Shown piece by piece: positions 51,701 through 59,975 of a DNA stretch of 64,000 nt. The notes under the pieces were generated by a model that was given only the letters and a program-made list of their open reading frames with translations, was not told the origin of the DNA and did no database searches. Every line of letters begins with the position of its first letter. Position 1 is the first letter of the stretch. This stretch comes from Actinomycetes bacterium (lineage in GTDB: Bacteria > Actinomycetota > Acidimicrobiia > Acidimicrobiales > Ilumatobacteraceae), in contig JAIOPC010000014.1 of the NCBI GenBank assembly GCA_021414085.1, positions 961,476-1,025,475 of the forward strand, written 5' to 3'. The position numbers and the translations under genes are program-made.

Positions 51701-52097
51701 CTTCGCTGACCAGGATCTGGCCCGCCTGTGCGGCAGCACACAGCCTCGCGCTCTCCACGACTGGCACGCCGAACCAGTCGCCGTTCTCGAGGGTCGCGTC
51801 ACCTGCAGAGATGCCGATTCGAATGGCGAGTTGATCTGATTCGCGTCGGCGGCCGGAGGCATCGACCGTGCGCTGCATTGCAACCGCCGACTCGACCGCG
51901 TCGGAGGCGCTGGTGAAGGAGACCATCAGGCCGTCGCCGAGGTTCTTGACCACCTCGCCCCCAAGCGCTTCGACCTCGCGGGTCAGTTCTGCAAAGTGGC
52001 GCCGGCGCAGGTCGTCGAAGGCGCTGTCGCCGAGGCGCCCGGCAAGAGCAGTCGACTCGACGATGTCGGTGAAGCAGATAACGACGGTCCCGGCCAT
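48798..52097 (-). CDS. Cyclase-homology / STAND-type ATPase / TPR-like regulator
   Basis: 1099 aa. Residues 1-170 are a class III adenylate/guanylate cyclase domain with both metal Asp (D11 in FTDIVES, D55 in LGDGLM), but the usual catalytic Asn before AR is Glu (VVESARL), so activity is uncertain. Residues about 190-450 form an AAA/STAND ATPase: Walker A GGEPGIGKTRL (220-230), Walker B LLILDDVHW and sensor LVLATYRDTDV. The remainder is alpha-helical and TPR-like. Such proteins are large signal-responsive regulators; the partner is unknown. ATG 52097 chosen (TACTGT 10 bases upstream); GTG 52109 is possible. Confidence 0.85.
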   Translation of the reverse strand: MAGTVVICFTDIVESTALAGRLGDSAFDDLRRRHFAELTREVEALGGEVVKNLGDGLMVSFTSASDAVESAVAMQRTVDASGRRRESDQLAIRIGISAGDATLENGDWFGVPVVESARLCAAAQAGQILVSEVVRLLAGTRGGHEFRSMGAMELKGLNNPVDVSEVSWTPLDAMSAPLPTALIADATQLPFSGRQAALNQLREEWKTVTAEKDRRILLVGGEPGIGKTRLVTELAREAHSQGAVVLLGRADENVDAPYGPWREALRGLVRGAPDEVLAQHVAQHGSEVCRIVPELGRRLPNLPPVIDTDPETERLLLFDAVTGLLCTTSNEAPVLLILDDVHWSDRSSLLLLLHFLRSDTPSSVLVLATYRDTDVDRSHPLATALADLRRVRGATRISLSGLDADGVTELLTLAGGHELDANELEYAAMLQRETEGNPFFFGEVLRHLIETGALVQVDGRWKVSVALDEAGLPEGVREVVGRRLSDLPPATNAMLGAASVLGREFDVTMLSKLVGEPVGAVLEALEPAELARLIGEVVGRAGRYSFAHALVRTVLFDELGTNRRVRLHQAAGVALESELDPPLGELAYHFGEAAIMGETDRAVRYATQAAERALSIPAAEEAVTLARRGLEVAQLGNVPAAQRTTLLLLLGRGLDATTEFVEALDVVAEAFEIALREGDVDIAARAALEYGGESGIWQNYGDERGPDQLRRTLAQLPAGDSERRAEVLARLAEWLMAAAGDQGLAIARDAYGMADRVGAVAVRITAASVVAVTARNTNYDEQIRMAREAISVGLRSGNLGAYGALAEGLASIGDFPGVNATVERMLADVEASGLRRIRVVAEGAIDYQGQVNLVNALIAGDLAQAQALTDRAAASTSDRIGVKINAFLGRLQIAHLRGYWRLAKGEWETGSSMLGLIMVPYLGYLAMVGDETEVRLHWNNWVALRPHIPGWTVPTSVGVGAEALRRLGDRETSAAFGAEFADYGGKYFTNSNGWFYGPFDTALGILASTAGDLDAAVTHLTNAVALCDRISSPTFGGIARLELATVLRIRAAAQDGERATAVSAEARQMMTEVGMPGWLRRLDLLDSGDLQPWKLVEWD

Positions 52098-52107
52098 GAC
52101 TTTCGAC

Positions 52108-52152
52108 ACAGTAGTCCTCAATAGCGGTGCGCTTTCGACTGCTCGCTACGCT
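52108..52152. promoter_or_regulatory. Divergent -10 elements (cyclase regulator / thiolase)
   Basis: TACTGT on the minus strand (52113-52108) is 10 bases before ATG 52097. TACGCT on the plus strand (52147-52152) is 6 bases before ATG 52159. Confidence 0.42.
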
Positions 52153-52158
52153 CGCACC

Positions 52159-53364
52159 ATGACTGAAGCCGTGATTGTTGCAACCGCCCGCAGCCCGATT
52201 GGGCGTGCCATGAAAGGGTCACTCGTCGATCTGCGCCCCGACGACATGAGCGCACAGATCGTGAAGGCGCTGCTGGCCGAGGTGCCGCAGGTGAAGGCGG
52301 CCGACATCGACGACCTGATGATGGGCATCGGCCAGCCAGCGGGCGAGGGCGGCTTCAACATCGCTCGCGTCGTCGCCGTGCTGTCAGGCCTCGACGACGT
52401 CCCAGGCGTCACGGTGAACCGTTACTGCTCGAGCAGCCTGCAAACGATTCGCATGGCATTCCACGCGATCAAAGCGGGCGAGGGCGATTGCTTCATCTCC
52501 GCCGGCGTCGAAACCGTCAGCCGTTACGCCAACGGTGCTAGCGACATGGCGCCGAACGCGATCTTCAAGCCGTCGGGCGAGCGCACCAAGACGCGCGCAC
52601 AAGGTGGCCAAGGCAAGTGGACTGCGCCGACGGGTCTGCCCGACATGTACATCGCAATGGGTCAGACCGCGGAGAACGTGGTCGAAGTAGAAGGCGTGAC
52701 GCGCGAAGAGATGGATCGCTTCGGCGTGCGCAGCCAGAACCTGGCCTGCGAGCACCAAGACAACGGCTTCTTCGAGCGCGAGATCACGCCGCTCACGCTT
52801 CCTGATGGCACCGTCGTCAGCAAGGACGACGGCCCGCGTGCGGGCACCAACTACGAAGCTGTTAGTCAGTTGAAGCCAGTGTTCCGCCCCGATGGCACGA
52901 TCACCGCTGGCAACGCCTGCCCGCTCAACGATGGCGCCGCCGCTGTCATGGTGATGAGCGACACCAAGGCCAAGCAGTTGGGCCTCAAGCCACTCGCACG
53001 CATCGTCTCGTCAGGTGTCTCTGGGTTGAACCCTGAGATCATGGGGCTCGGCCCGATCGAAGCGTGCCGCCAAGCGCTGAAGCGTGCCGGCATGACGATG
53101 GACCAGATCGACCTGGTCGAAATCAACGAGGCGTTCGCAGCGCAGGTCATTCCGTCGGCCAAGCACCTCGGCATCGACATCGACAAGCAACTCAACAAGC
53201 ACGGCGGCGCGATTGCCCTCGGCCACCCGTTCGGTATGACCGGCGCCCGCATTATGACGACGCTGATCAACGGCTTGCAGTTCGAAGACAAGACCTACGG
53301 CTTGGAGAGCATGTGCGTCGGCGGTGGCCAAGGCATGGCCATGGTCGTCGAGCGCCTCAGCTGA
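52159..53364 (+). CDS. Acetyl-CoA C-acyltransferase (thiolase)
   Basis: 401 aa thiolase. Acyl-accepting Cys90 in NRYCSSSLQ, the His in GGAIALGHPFGMTGAR and the final Cys in CVGGGQGMAMV are in place, along with EINEAFAAQV. It could act in beta-oxidation or in acetoacetyl-CoA synthesis. It is not part of an operon, so the pathway cannot be fixed. ATG 52159 supported by TACGCT 6 bases upstream. Confidence 0.93.
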   Translation: MTEAVIVATARSPIGRAMKGSLVDLRPDDMSAQIVKALLAEVPQVKAADIDDLMMGIGQPAGEGGFNIARVVAVLSGLDDVPGVTVNRYCSSSLQTIRMAFHAIKAGEGDCFISAGVETVSRYANGASDMAPNAIFKPSGERTKTRAQGGQGKWTAPTGLPDMYIAMGQTAENVVEVEGVTREEMDRFGVRSQNLACEHQDNGFFEREITPLTLPDGTVVSKDDGPRAGTNYEAVSQLKPVFRPDGTITAGNACPLNDGAAAVMVMSDTKAKQLGLKPLARIVSSGVSGLNPEIMGLGPIEACRQALKRAGMTMDQIDLVEINEAFAAQVIPSAKHLGIDIDKQLNKHGGAIALGHPFGMTGARIMTTLINGLQFEDKTYGLESMCVGGGQGMAMVVERLS

Positions 53365-54538
53365 CGGCGGTGGCGGCTTTGGCTTCGGCATCGCGGCCGA
53401 CACGCGCTTGCCACAGCGACAGCAGAGCGAACGACGCCACACCGCACGCAGCAATTGAGTACAACCACGCTGCTCCGACCAGTTTGTACAGCGCGCCAGC
53501 GCTGTAGGCGGTGACGGCAGCGATCAGCAGATTGGATCCGCCGGTCAAGCCTTGCGCCGAAGCGGCACGTCCCGGTGGCGCAGCTGCTGCCACCATCGAC
53601 TGCGACGCTGGCACACCGAGAGCCTGTAGGCAGCCCTCAACAATCGTTACGACGAGGATCACCATTGGCGCTGCGATCAGGCCGTACGACATGGTCACCG
53701 GTGCGACCAGAATGGTGCTGAGAAAAGCCACCCGCACGGCGCCGCGACTGTCGGCCAACCTGCCGCCCGTCGTCGCCAACAGTGCGAACGGAATTCCGTA
53801 CGCGAGAAACGTCATGCCGATTAACACGTCGGACGCACCGCGATCGGTGAGATAGACGTCGAGGGTCGCGTCGTAGAAACCGACGGGCATGAAGAGCGCC
53901 ACGCTCATCAACACGCCGGACCGGACCCGCGGCAGTCTGAGTAGGTCGAGAGCCAAGCGCGGTCGCGCGCCTTGGTGCTCGGCGAAGGGCTGCGGCAGTT
54001 TGCGCGGCGCGAGGAGGGCAGCACCCGCAAGCGCGAAGAGGCCGGTCACGAGAAATGGGACCTTGATACCGAATGGTCCGACGAGGAAGCCGCCGATGAC
54101 CGGACCGGTGACGAAGCCAGCGAGTTCAATCCCGCTCATCGTTCCCAGTCGCTCAGCCACATTGTCCGGGCTGATGCGCACGGCGATTCCACGAGCAGCG
54201 GGTACGAACAAACTGTTCGACAGTCCTACAACAGCTCGCGATGCGACGAGGGTGAGGAGCGTGCCCGAGATTGCGAATAGCAAGTTGCCCAATACTGCAC
54301 AGCCCAATCCGGCGAGCAGCAGCGTTTTCGAGTGACCGCGGTCGGCAAACGGTGCAAGAAAGATCTGACCGACCAAGCCGACGAGAAAGCCGCTCCCGGC
54401 GATGAGGCCTAGCCCCGCATCACTGAAGCCGTACTTGTCTTGCAGGTTGCTGAGCAGTGCAAAGACAACGCTGTTCGCGACGCCAATAGTGCCGGTGGCA
54501 AGCAGTAGTGGGTACCAACCGGCGGGCCGCCGGCTCAC
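53357..54538 (-). CDS. MFS transporter
   Basis: 393 aa with twelve predicted TM helices. The MFS motif A region reads GLVGQIFLAPFADRGHSKTLLLAG and a second copy in the C-terminal half reads LLATTGGRLADSRGAVR. Probably a drug or metabolite exporter of the DHA1 type. GTG start overlaps the stop of the upstream hypothetical gene (GTGA). The end overlaps the convergent thiolase by 8 bp. Confidence 0.87.
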   Translation of the reverse strand: MSRRPAGWYPLLLATGTIGVANSVVFALLSNLQDKYGFSDAGLGLIAGSGFLVGLVGQIFLAPFADRGHSKTLLLAGLGCAVLGNLLFAISGTLLTLVASRAVVGLSNSLFVPAARGIAVRISPDNVAERLGTMSGIELAGFVTGPVIGGFLVGPFGIKVPFLVTGLFALAGAALLAPRKLPQPFAEHQGARPRLALDLLRLPRVRSGVLMSVALFMPVGFYDATLDVYLTDRGASDVLIGMTFLAYGIPFALLATTGGRLADSRGAVRVAFLSTILVAPVTMSYGLIAAPMVILVVTIVEGCLQALGVPASQSMVAAAAPPGRAASAQGLTGGSNLLIAAVTAYSAGALYKLVGAAWLYSIAACGVASFALLSLWQARVGRDAEAKAATAVS

Positions 54539-55008
54539 GCTGGCCCTGGAGTGAACGGCGTGGGGGTGAACGGTTCGGCGCGCACCCTCACCATCTCTGG
54601 CTCGTCAGGGAGCTGCACGGCGCGCAACAAGTACTGGAAGCCGCCAGCGCGTAGATCGGCGAGGCACCACGCGCCCGGCGAGTCGCACTCACCATCACCG
54701 ATCGGGTGCAGCGCATCGATGTCGAGCCCGGCGCTGTCGGCCTCGGCGTGCCAGAGCGACACAAGCCCGCGACGAAGTTCCGGATCGTCGATCAGGTCGG
54801 TGCCATGCAGGCACAGCTCGACCGTGGTGACGGTGACGTGTTGCACCTCCGACAGGTTCACGACATCGCCGCTTAGCTCACCGTCGAGCATCACAACGAC
54901 AGGACCGTCTGTGGCCGATACACCGCCGATGAATCCGTATCGGACTAACGGAAGACCATCGTCGCCGGTGCACTCGTAACGAATGCGATCGCCGGCGGTG
55001 AAGTTCAT
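54535..55008 (-). CDS. Hypothetical protein in the DAHP synthase operon
   Basis: 157 aa, acidic and soluble. The N-terminal half is beta-rich (GDRIRYECTGDDGLPLVRYGFIGGV, VVVMLDGELSGDVVNLSEVQHVTVT); the second half has CLADLRAGGFQYLLRAVQLP and a Pro-rich tail. No family recognised. It overlaps the DAHP synthase stop (ATGA) and the MFS start (GTGA), so all three are translationally coupled. Confidence 0.75.
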   Translation of the reverse strand: MNFTAGDRIRYECTGDDGLPLVRYGFIGGVSATDGPVVVMLDGELSGDVVNLSEVQHVTVTTVELCLHGTDLIDDPELRRGLVSLWHAEADSAGLDIDALHPIGDGECDSPGAWCLADLRAGGFQYLLRAVQLPDEPEMVRVRAEPFTPTPFTPGPA

Positions 55009-56360
55009 GCGAGACCGGTGCTCCGCAGCTTCTCGGCGACGTGAAAGGCGAGGTCGAGGCTCTGTCGGCCGTTCAAGCGGGGATCGCACACCGTTTGGTA
55101 GCGATCGTCGAGTTGGCTGTCGAGAATCTTGTCGGCACCACCGGTGCATTCGGTGACGTTGTCGCCGGTGAGTTCCACGTGGATGCCGCCCGGCCAAGTG
55201 CCTTCAGCCTTGTGCGCCCGCACGAAACCGTCGATCTCGTCGGTGATCGCGTTGAAGTCGCGAGTCTTGCGGCCGCTGACGCTGACCGTGGTATTGCCGT
55301 GCATCGGATCGCACGCCCAGACTACAGGGTGGCCCGACTCGTGTACCGCCCGCAGCAGCGGACGGAGCGCATCCTCAACACGGTTTGAGCCCATGCGACT
55401 GATCAGCGTGAGCCGACCCGGAAGGCGCGCCGGGTTCAAGCGCTCGCACAGTTCCAACACGAATTCGGGTGACGCTTCCGGCCCCAGCTTGCAACCAATT
55501 GGATTGCCAACTCCGCGCAGAAATTCGACGTGCGCAGATTCGAGGCTGCGCGTGCGATCACCGATCCACAACATGTGCGCCGAGCAGTCGTACCAACCGC
55601 CGGTGAGCGAGTCTTGGCGAGTGAGGGCTTCCTCGTAGCCGAGCAGCAGGGCCTCGTGGCTGGTGTACACGTCGGTCTCGTGCAGCTGATGGTTGTGCTC
55701 GGTGTCGACGCCGCAGGCGCGCATGAAGCGCAGCGCGTTCTCGATCTCGCGCGCGATCTGCTGGTAGCGCTGGCCCTCAGGGCTGCTGGCGACGAACTCT
55801 TGCGTCCATGCGTGAACTCGGCCGAGGTCGGCGAAGCCGCCCTTCGTAAAGGCGCGCAGCAGGTTGAGAGTGGCGGCCGATTGGTTGTAGGCCTGCACCA
55901 GTCGATCGGGACTGGCAACGCGGGCGGCCTCGGTGGGTGCATCGCCATTGATCATGTGACCGCGGAAGGTGGGCAGCTCGCGATCGCCGACCGTTTCGAC
56001 GGGTTGTGATCGCGGCTTGGCGAACTGGCCAGCGATGCGACCGACCTTCACTACGGGAACGCCGAGGGAGTAGGTCAACACCACCGACATCTGCAGAATG
56101 ACGCGCAGTTTCTCGCGGATGTTGACGGCCGAGAACTCCTCGAAGCTTTCGGCGCAGTCACCGGCTTGCAGCAAGAACGCGTTGCCGGCCGCGACTTGGG
56201 CGAGCGAGGCTTGTAGCGAACGCGCTTCGCCAGCGAAGACCAATGGGGGATAGGAGGCGATCTGCTTCAGCGCACGGTCAAGATCGCCCTGATCGGGCCA
56301 TTGCGGCTGCTGTTCCGCGTGGAACGCGTGCCACGACGAGGGACTCCATGCTTTCGCCAC
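55005..56360 (-). CDS. aroG: 3-Deoxy-7-phosphoheptulonate synthase, class II
   Basis: 451 aa, the size of class II DAHP synthases, which condense PEP and erythrose 4-phosphate at the entry to the shikimate pathway. Signatures: WSPSSWHAFHAEQQPQWPD, LLQAGDCAESF (metal Cys), VKVGRIAGQFAKPRS, THSHNHQL-like region HNHQLHETDVYTSHEALLL, WACDPMHGNT and GGIHVELTGDNVTEC. GTG 56360 chosen because TAGCCT (56373-56368 minus) ends 7 bases upstream and gives the normal N-terminus. The gene symbol follows the mycobacterial class II enzyme. Confidence 0.94.
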   Translation of the reverse strand: MAKAWSPSSWHAFHAEQQPQWPDQGDLDRALKQIASYPPLVFAGEARSLQASLAQVAAGNAFLLQAGDCAESFEEFSAVNIREKLRVILQMSVVLTYSLGVPVVKVGRIAGQFAKPRSQPVETVGDRELPTFRGHMINGDAPTEAARVASPDRLVQAYNQSAATLNLLRAFTKGGFADLGRVHAWTQEFVASSPEGQRYQQIAREIENALRFMRACGVDTEHNHQLHETDVYTSHEALLLGYEEALTRQDSLTGGWYDCSAHMLWIGDRTRSLESAHVEFLRGVGNPIGCKLGPEASPEFVLELCERLNPARLPGRLTLISRMGSNRVEDALRPLLRAVHESGHPVVWACDPMHGNTTVSVSGRKTRDFNAITDEIDGFVRAHKAEGTWPGGIHVELTGDNVTECTGGADKILDSQLDDRYQTVCDPRLNGRQSLDLAFHVAEKLRSTGLA

Positions 56361-56367
56361 AGCCGAA

Positions 56368-56373
56368 AGGCTA
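56368..56373 (-). promoter_or_regulatory. -10 element, leaderless DAHP synthase start
   Basis: TAGCCT on the minus strand, 7 bases before GTG 56360. It gives the DAHP synthase operon a promoter of its own behind the glycosyltransferases. Confidence 0.45.
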
Positions 56374-56395
56374 GCGGCGAGGTCGCGTCGGTCGC

Positions 56396-57919
56396 TTAGC
56401 TCGGTCGCGCCACTTCCAGCCCGATTTTGCTGATCGGTATGCCCAGTCTGCGAGGGTCCTGCGCTGCCGGGAACCGACTGCAGGTCATGCGCAATGTGGT
56501 CGCGCCCGCCTTCGCGACGTGGGTTTCGATGACGATCCGGAAGGGTTCGACGAGCACGTCGGCAGCGGGGACTTGCTTTCCCCCAAGCTGGAACCGAAGC
56601 TCGGGAATGGTTGTCAGCGCGAAGAAGGGTGCAGTGTCGATGCAGATCCTGGGCTCGCCCGCCGGCAGATCTATCCGCATCATTGCCGCGGGCTCGCTCC
56701 ATCGAAACCGTGTGCCAGGGAGTTCTTCGATCGCGTGGAGTCCTGCGTGGCTTGGCGCGAAGACGTCGACAACAAAGTGGTTGTCACGACTTCCTTGCGC
56801 AGCGGGTCTGGCCGCCCAGCGCGCATCGGCGACCGACGACAGCCGCTGACAATGAACCATCGCCGCGAAGTTGGTCTTGAAGGCTCGGTTCAGCGCCCGC
56901 CTTGGCCCCAGCAGATTGGCGAGTCGTACGCGCACCTTTGTTGCCAGCAGTCCGACGGACGACTTGAAACGTTGCAGCCGATCACCAAAGACAGCTGGCC
57001 CGAGCCAGCGCCAGGCCGTTGTGAGGTGCTCTTGCCGTCGCGATGAGGCGGTGCCGCGCCAGACATCGTGTATCGCTTGTTGCAGGATCGCTTTCGCGAG
57101 CGGCCGTTCGAAGTTGCCCTGACTGATCCATTCATTGGGCGCTGCGATCAGAGTCCAGCCGGGTTCGCCGGCGGCTTGGGTCAGGTACCTGATCTCGCCC
57201 CGGACAAAATCCTGCGTGAAGTGGCGCAGCACTCTGAGGTCGCCGACGTATTGGTGGTGGAATCCTGCTTGGGGCAAGTAGCCAACGGACAGTCCGAGTT
57301 CGAAGTACGTGGCTGCCAACGCCCACTCGGCGAAGTGACCGAACTCCGGCTTGAAGCCACCGCTCTGCTCGTAGGGCGAGCGTCGCGTCACGAAACACTG
57401 GTCAAGTATTTTTCGCCAGGGGTGCGCTGTCATGCCGTGAGTGATGTCGGAGTCGTACATTTCCGCCTCCGCCTTGGCCATGCGATTGGATGCGACGGGT
57501 AGCGAACGGCAGGAGAGAGCGGCCCAGTCTGGGCGCTGGTCGAACGCCTGAAGGCAGAGCGCGAGTACGTCCGGCTCGGGCCAGCAATGAGACTCGGTGA
57601 AGAAGAGGAACTTGCCGCGAGCGTGCTCGGCGCCGACGACAGACAGTCCGACGTCGTGTCGGAGATCGGAGACGACTACCCGACAGACGCAACCGACCTG
57701 CTGCAGTGCGTCTGCGAGACGGTCGCTCTCGGCAAAGTCGGTAGGAATGACAAGAATCAATTCGTAGAGCGAGTCGGCGATCGTCTGCGCCATCCATGCC
57801 TGTAGACAACGCTCCCAACGATCGCGATGGAATTCGAGCGGGATGACCACTGAGAACGTCGGACTGTCCTCAGCGTCAGGCGCGGGAGCGTCGTAGTCAG
57901 GCAACCGTGAGTTCGTCAA
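56396..57919 (-). CDS. Family 2 glycosyltransferase with C-terminal extension
   Basis: 507 aa. The GT-A fold N-terminal part has FSVVIPLEFHRDRWERCLQAW, ELILVIP and GKFLFFTESHCWPEPDV, the last marking the nucleotide-sugar and metal site region. The central part holds a possible acceptor region and the C-terminal 130 residues look like an extra beta domain. Its first bases overlap the preceding glycosyltransferase by 23 bp. Product unknown: surface glycan or glycolipid. Confidence 0.78.
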   Translation of the reverse strand: MTNSRLPDYDAPAPDAEDSPTFSVVIPLEFHRDRWERCLQAWMAQTIADSLYELILVIPTDFAESDRLADALQQVGCVCRVVVSDLRHDVGLSVVGAEHARGKFLFFTESHCWPEPDVLALCLQAFDQRPDWAALSCRSLPVASNRMAKAEAEMYDSDITHGMTAHPWRKILDQCFVTRRSPYEQSGGFKPEFGHFAEWALAATYFELGLSVGYLPQAGFHHQYVGDLRVLRHFTQDFVRGEIRYLTQAAGEPGWTLIAAPNEWISQGNFERPLAKAILQQAIHDVWRGTASSRRQEHLTTAWRWLGPAVFGDRLQRFKSSVGLLATKVRVRLANLLGPRRALNRAFKTNFAAMVHCQRLSSVADARWAARPAAQGSRDNHFVVDVFAPSHAGLHAIEELPGTRFRWSEPAAMMRIDLPAGEPRICIDTAPFFALTTIPELRFQLGGKQVPAADVLVEPFRIVIETHVAKAGATTLRMTCSRFPAAQDPRRLGIPISKIGLEVARPS

Positions 57920-59087
57920 GATAGAAAGCCAATCTCCGCCCGTCGGCGCTCAATCCACGGCGTTTGGGAACGAACGAACGCCGTGCGCAGATCTTGACTT
58001 CGACATCGCCATCGACGCGTAGTGGCAGCGGCAGCTCCCATGAGAACGAACCGGGAGCCACGTCGCGGCGCGCGACCACCTTTCCGTCGCAACTCACCTT
58101 CAGTCGCTGGTCGACTAGATCTGGGTACTCGCTTGGCACGCGGCCGCAGAGGGTCAATGTCTGTCCGTTGCCAGACAGTCGGCGCATAACAGTTGGACCG
58201 GCCCACGTGTCGTCAAACCAACCGCCGGTTGCCTTCGTCATTGCGCTCCGATAGACGAGGTCGATCGATGAACTGACCCATTGCTTTGGAATCCTGCTGA
58301 GACGCGACACCCAACGCGGAGCCCGGCGTAGCCAGCGGCGACAGCTGCTGCGGATGGAATCGACCCCATAGATGAAGTAGCCCGGGGGATAGCGGCGGTC
58401 GCCGTGTCGCCGCATGATGACAACAAGTTCGCGCCAACGTCGGAAGCCGCCTGACAGCGACTTCGTTTCGGAGTAGGTGTGAGCCCTAGCGAGCACTTCG
58501 GGAATTGGCACAAAAGGGCCGAGGGCCATCAACCGCATGAACAAGTCCCAGTCCATGCCGAAGTGCAGTGACTCGTCGACAAAACCGACGGCCTCGATCG
58601 CTCGCCGGGCGACGAACGCTGCTGGTTGCGCTACGTAGTCGTAACCGTGGGTCAACTTCCACATATTGGGCGTACTGGCGAGCAGCGTGCCAACAGTCCG
58701 GCCCTGGAGATCGAGCATCTCGCAACCGCCGAAGGCGACCGAGGCCTCCGGATGGTTGGTGAACGTGTCGACGATGGTCTGAACAGCGCCTGGCAAGAGA
58801 ATGTCGTCGGCGCATAGCCAGGCAAGAATCTCGCCCTTGCCCAGTTTCCATCCCTTGTTGATCGCGTGCGATTGACCGCGATCCGGTTCGGAGACGAACA
58901 CGAGTCGGTCCGCGTACTGCGCAGCAACCGCCTTGGTTTCGTCGGTCGATCCGGCATCCATGACGATGTACTCGATGTTCGGGTACGTCTGTTGCAGCAC
59001 ACTCTCAATGGCTCCCCGAATGAAACCGCCCTGATTGAGCGAGGGTGTCACGATGGTCACCAACGGCATCTTCGACCGGGCGAACAT
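57897..59087 (-). CDS. Family 2 glycosyltransferase
   Basis: 396 aa. Classic GT2 motifs: VTIVTPSLNQGGFIRGAIESVL, EYIVMDAGSTDET, DRGQSHAINKG, ILAWLCADDILLPGAV (DXD-like ADD) and FGMDWDLFMR. After about residue 280 a beta-rich C-terminal domain follows (TLTLCGRVPSEYPDL, RRLAFYLDELTVA) that resembles the end of the neighbouring glycosyltransferase. ATG 59087 or 59069 are both possible; the first is listed. Confidence 0.83.
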   Translation of the reverse strand: MFARSKMPLVTIVTPSLNQGGFIRGAIESVLQQTYPNIEYIVMDAGSTDETKAVAAQYADRLVFVSEPDRGQSHAINKGWKLGKGEILAWLCADDILLPGAVQTIVDTFTNHPEASVAFGGCEMLDLQGRTVGTLLASTPNMWKLTHGYDYVAQPAAFVARRAIEAVGFVDESLHFGMDWDLFMRLMALGPFVPIPEVLARAHTYSETKSLSGGFRRWRELVVIMRRHGDRRYPPGYFIYGVDSIRSSCRRWLRRAPRWVSRLSRIPKQWVSSSIDLVYRSAMTKATGGWFDDTWAGPTVMRRLSGNGQTLTLCGRVPSEYPDLVDQRLKVSCDGKVVARRDVAPGSFSWELPLPLRVDGDVEVKICARRSFVPKRRGLSADGRRLAFYLDELTVA

Positions 59088-59147
59088 CAGTTGCGAGTGC
59101 AGCAATCCCGAAGGGACGGCGACGATCGGTGAGGCCGCGAGGATCTT

Positions 59148-59975
59148 TTAGACGGCAAGGATGCGCACTGCGTCTTCACGCAGGCCAGCCACAGCGCGGC
59201 TGACCAGTCGGCGAGCAGCTTCGGCGGTGACGCCGAGGTTTTCGCCAACTTCGCGGAAGCTCTTGCGCTCGCCATCAAGCAAGCCGAAGCGAGCCTCAAC
59301 TGCGTAACGGGCGCGCTTGTCGAGGGTGCCGAGCAGCTCGTCGAGCAGCTCGCCATCGACCATGCTCATCACGGCGTCTTCGGGCGTGCCATCGCCATTA
59401 GCCATCAGGTCGCCGAGCGTGGCATCGCCGTCGTCACCGATCGTCTTGTCGAGCGAGACGGGGGTGGTGAGGCGGTGCAGTTCGGCGTTGCCGACATCGA
59501 GGGTTTCGCCGTCGCCGCTTGCCTGACGCAACGCGGCGCGCAGGCTGGCCGAACGATCGCCGGGGATGCGGATGAGGCTGGCCTTCTGATCGAGCGCACG
59601 ACCGATGGCCTGACGGATCCAGAACGTGGCATACGTCGAGAACTTGAAGCCACGGCGCCAGTCGAACTTGTCGACTGCGTGCTCGAGGCCAAGGTTGCCC
59701 TCTTGGATGAGGTCGAGCAGATCCATGCCTTGTGGCAGGGGATAGCGGCGAGCGATCGAGACGACGAGACGAAGGTTGGCGCGGATGAAGCGATCCTTCG
59801 CTTCCGCAGCCTTGGCAACGGACGCCTTCAGCGCCGCACCCTTTTCCTTGTTCGCGAGACGCTCGGCGGCCTCGCGGCCGGCTTCGATGACGCGGGAGAG
59901 CTCGCGCTCTTCTTCAGCGTTGAGCAAGGAGACCTTGCCGATGTCGTTCAGGTAGAGACCGATTGAGTCATTCAT
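59148..59975 (-). CDS. RNA polymerase sigma-70 family factor (group 2-like)
   Basis: 275 aa. Region 1.2 (GLYLNDIGKVSLLNAEEERELSRVIEAG), region 2 (RFIRANLRLVVSIARRYPLPQGMDLLDLIQEGNLGLEHAVDKFDWRRGFKFSTYATFWIRQAI), a short region 3 (PVSLDKTIGDDGDATLGD) and region 4 (LDKRARYAVEARFGLLDGERKSFREVGENLGVTAEAARRLVSRAV) are all present; region 1.1 is absent. Likely an alternative HrdB-like factor for stress or stationary phase. The upstream 286-bp gap gives it room for regulation. Confidence 0.9.
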   Translation of the reverse strand: MNDSIGLYLNDIGKVSLLNAEEERELSRVIEAGREAAERLANKEKGAALKASVAKAAEAKDRFIRANLRLVVSIARRYPLPQGMDLLDLIQEGNLGLEHAVDKFDWRRGFKFSTYATFWIRQAIGRALDQKASLIRIPGDRSASLRAALRQASGDGETLDVGNAELHRLTTPVSLDKTIGDDGDATLGDLMANGDGTPEDAVMSMVDGELLDELLGTLDKRARYAVEARFGLLDGERKSFREVGENLGVTAEAARRLVSRAVAGLREDAVRILAV

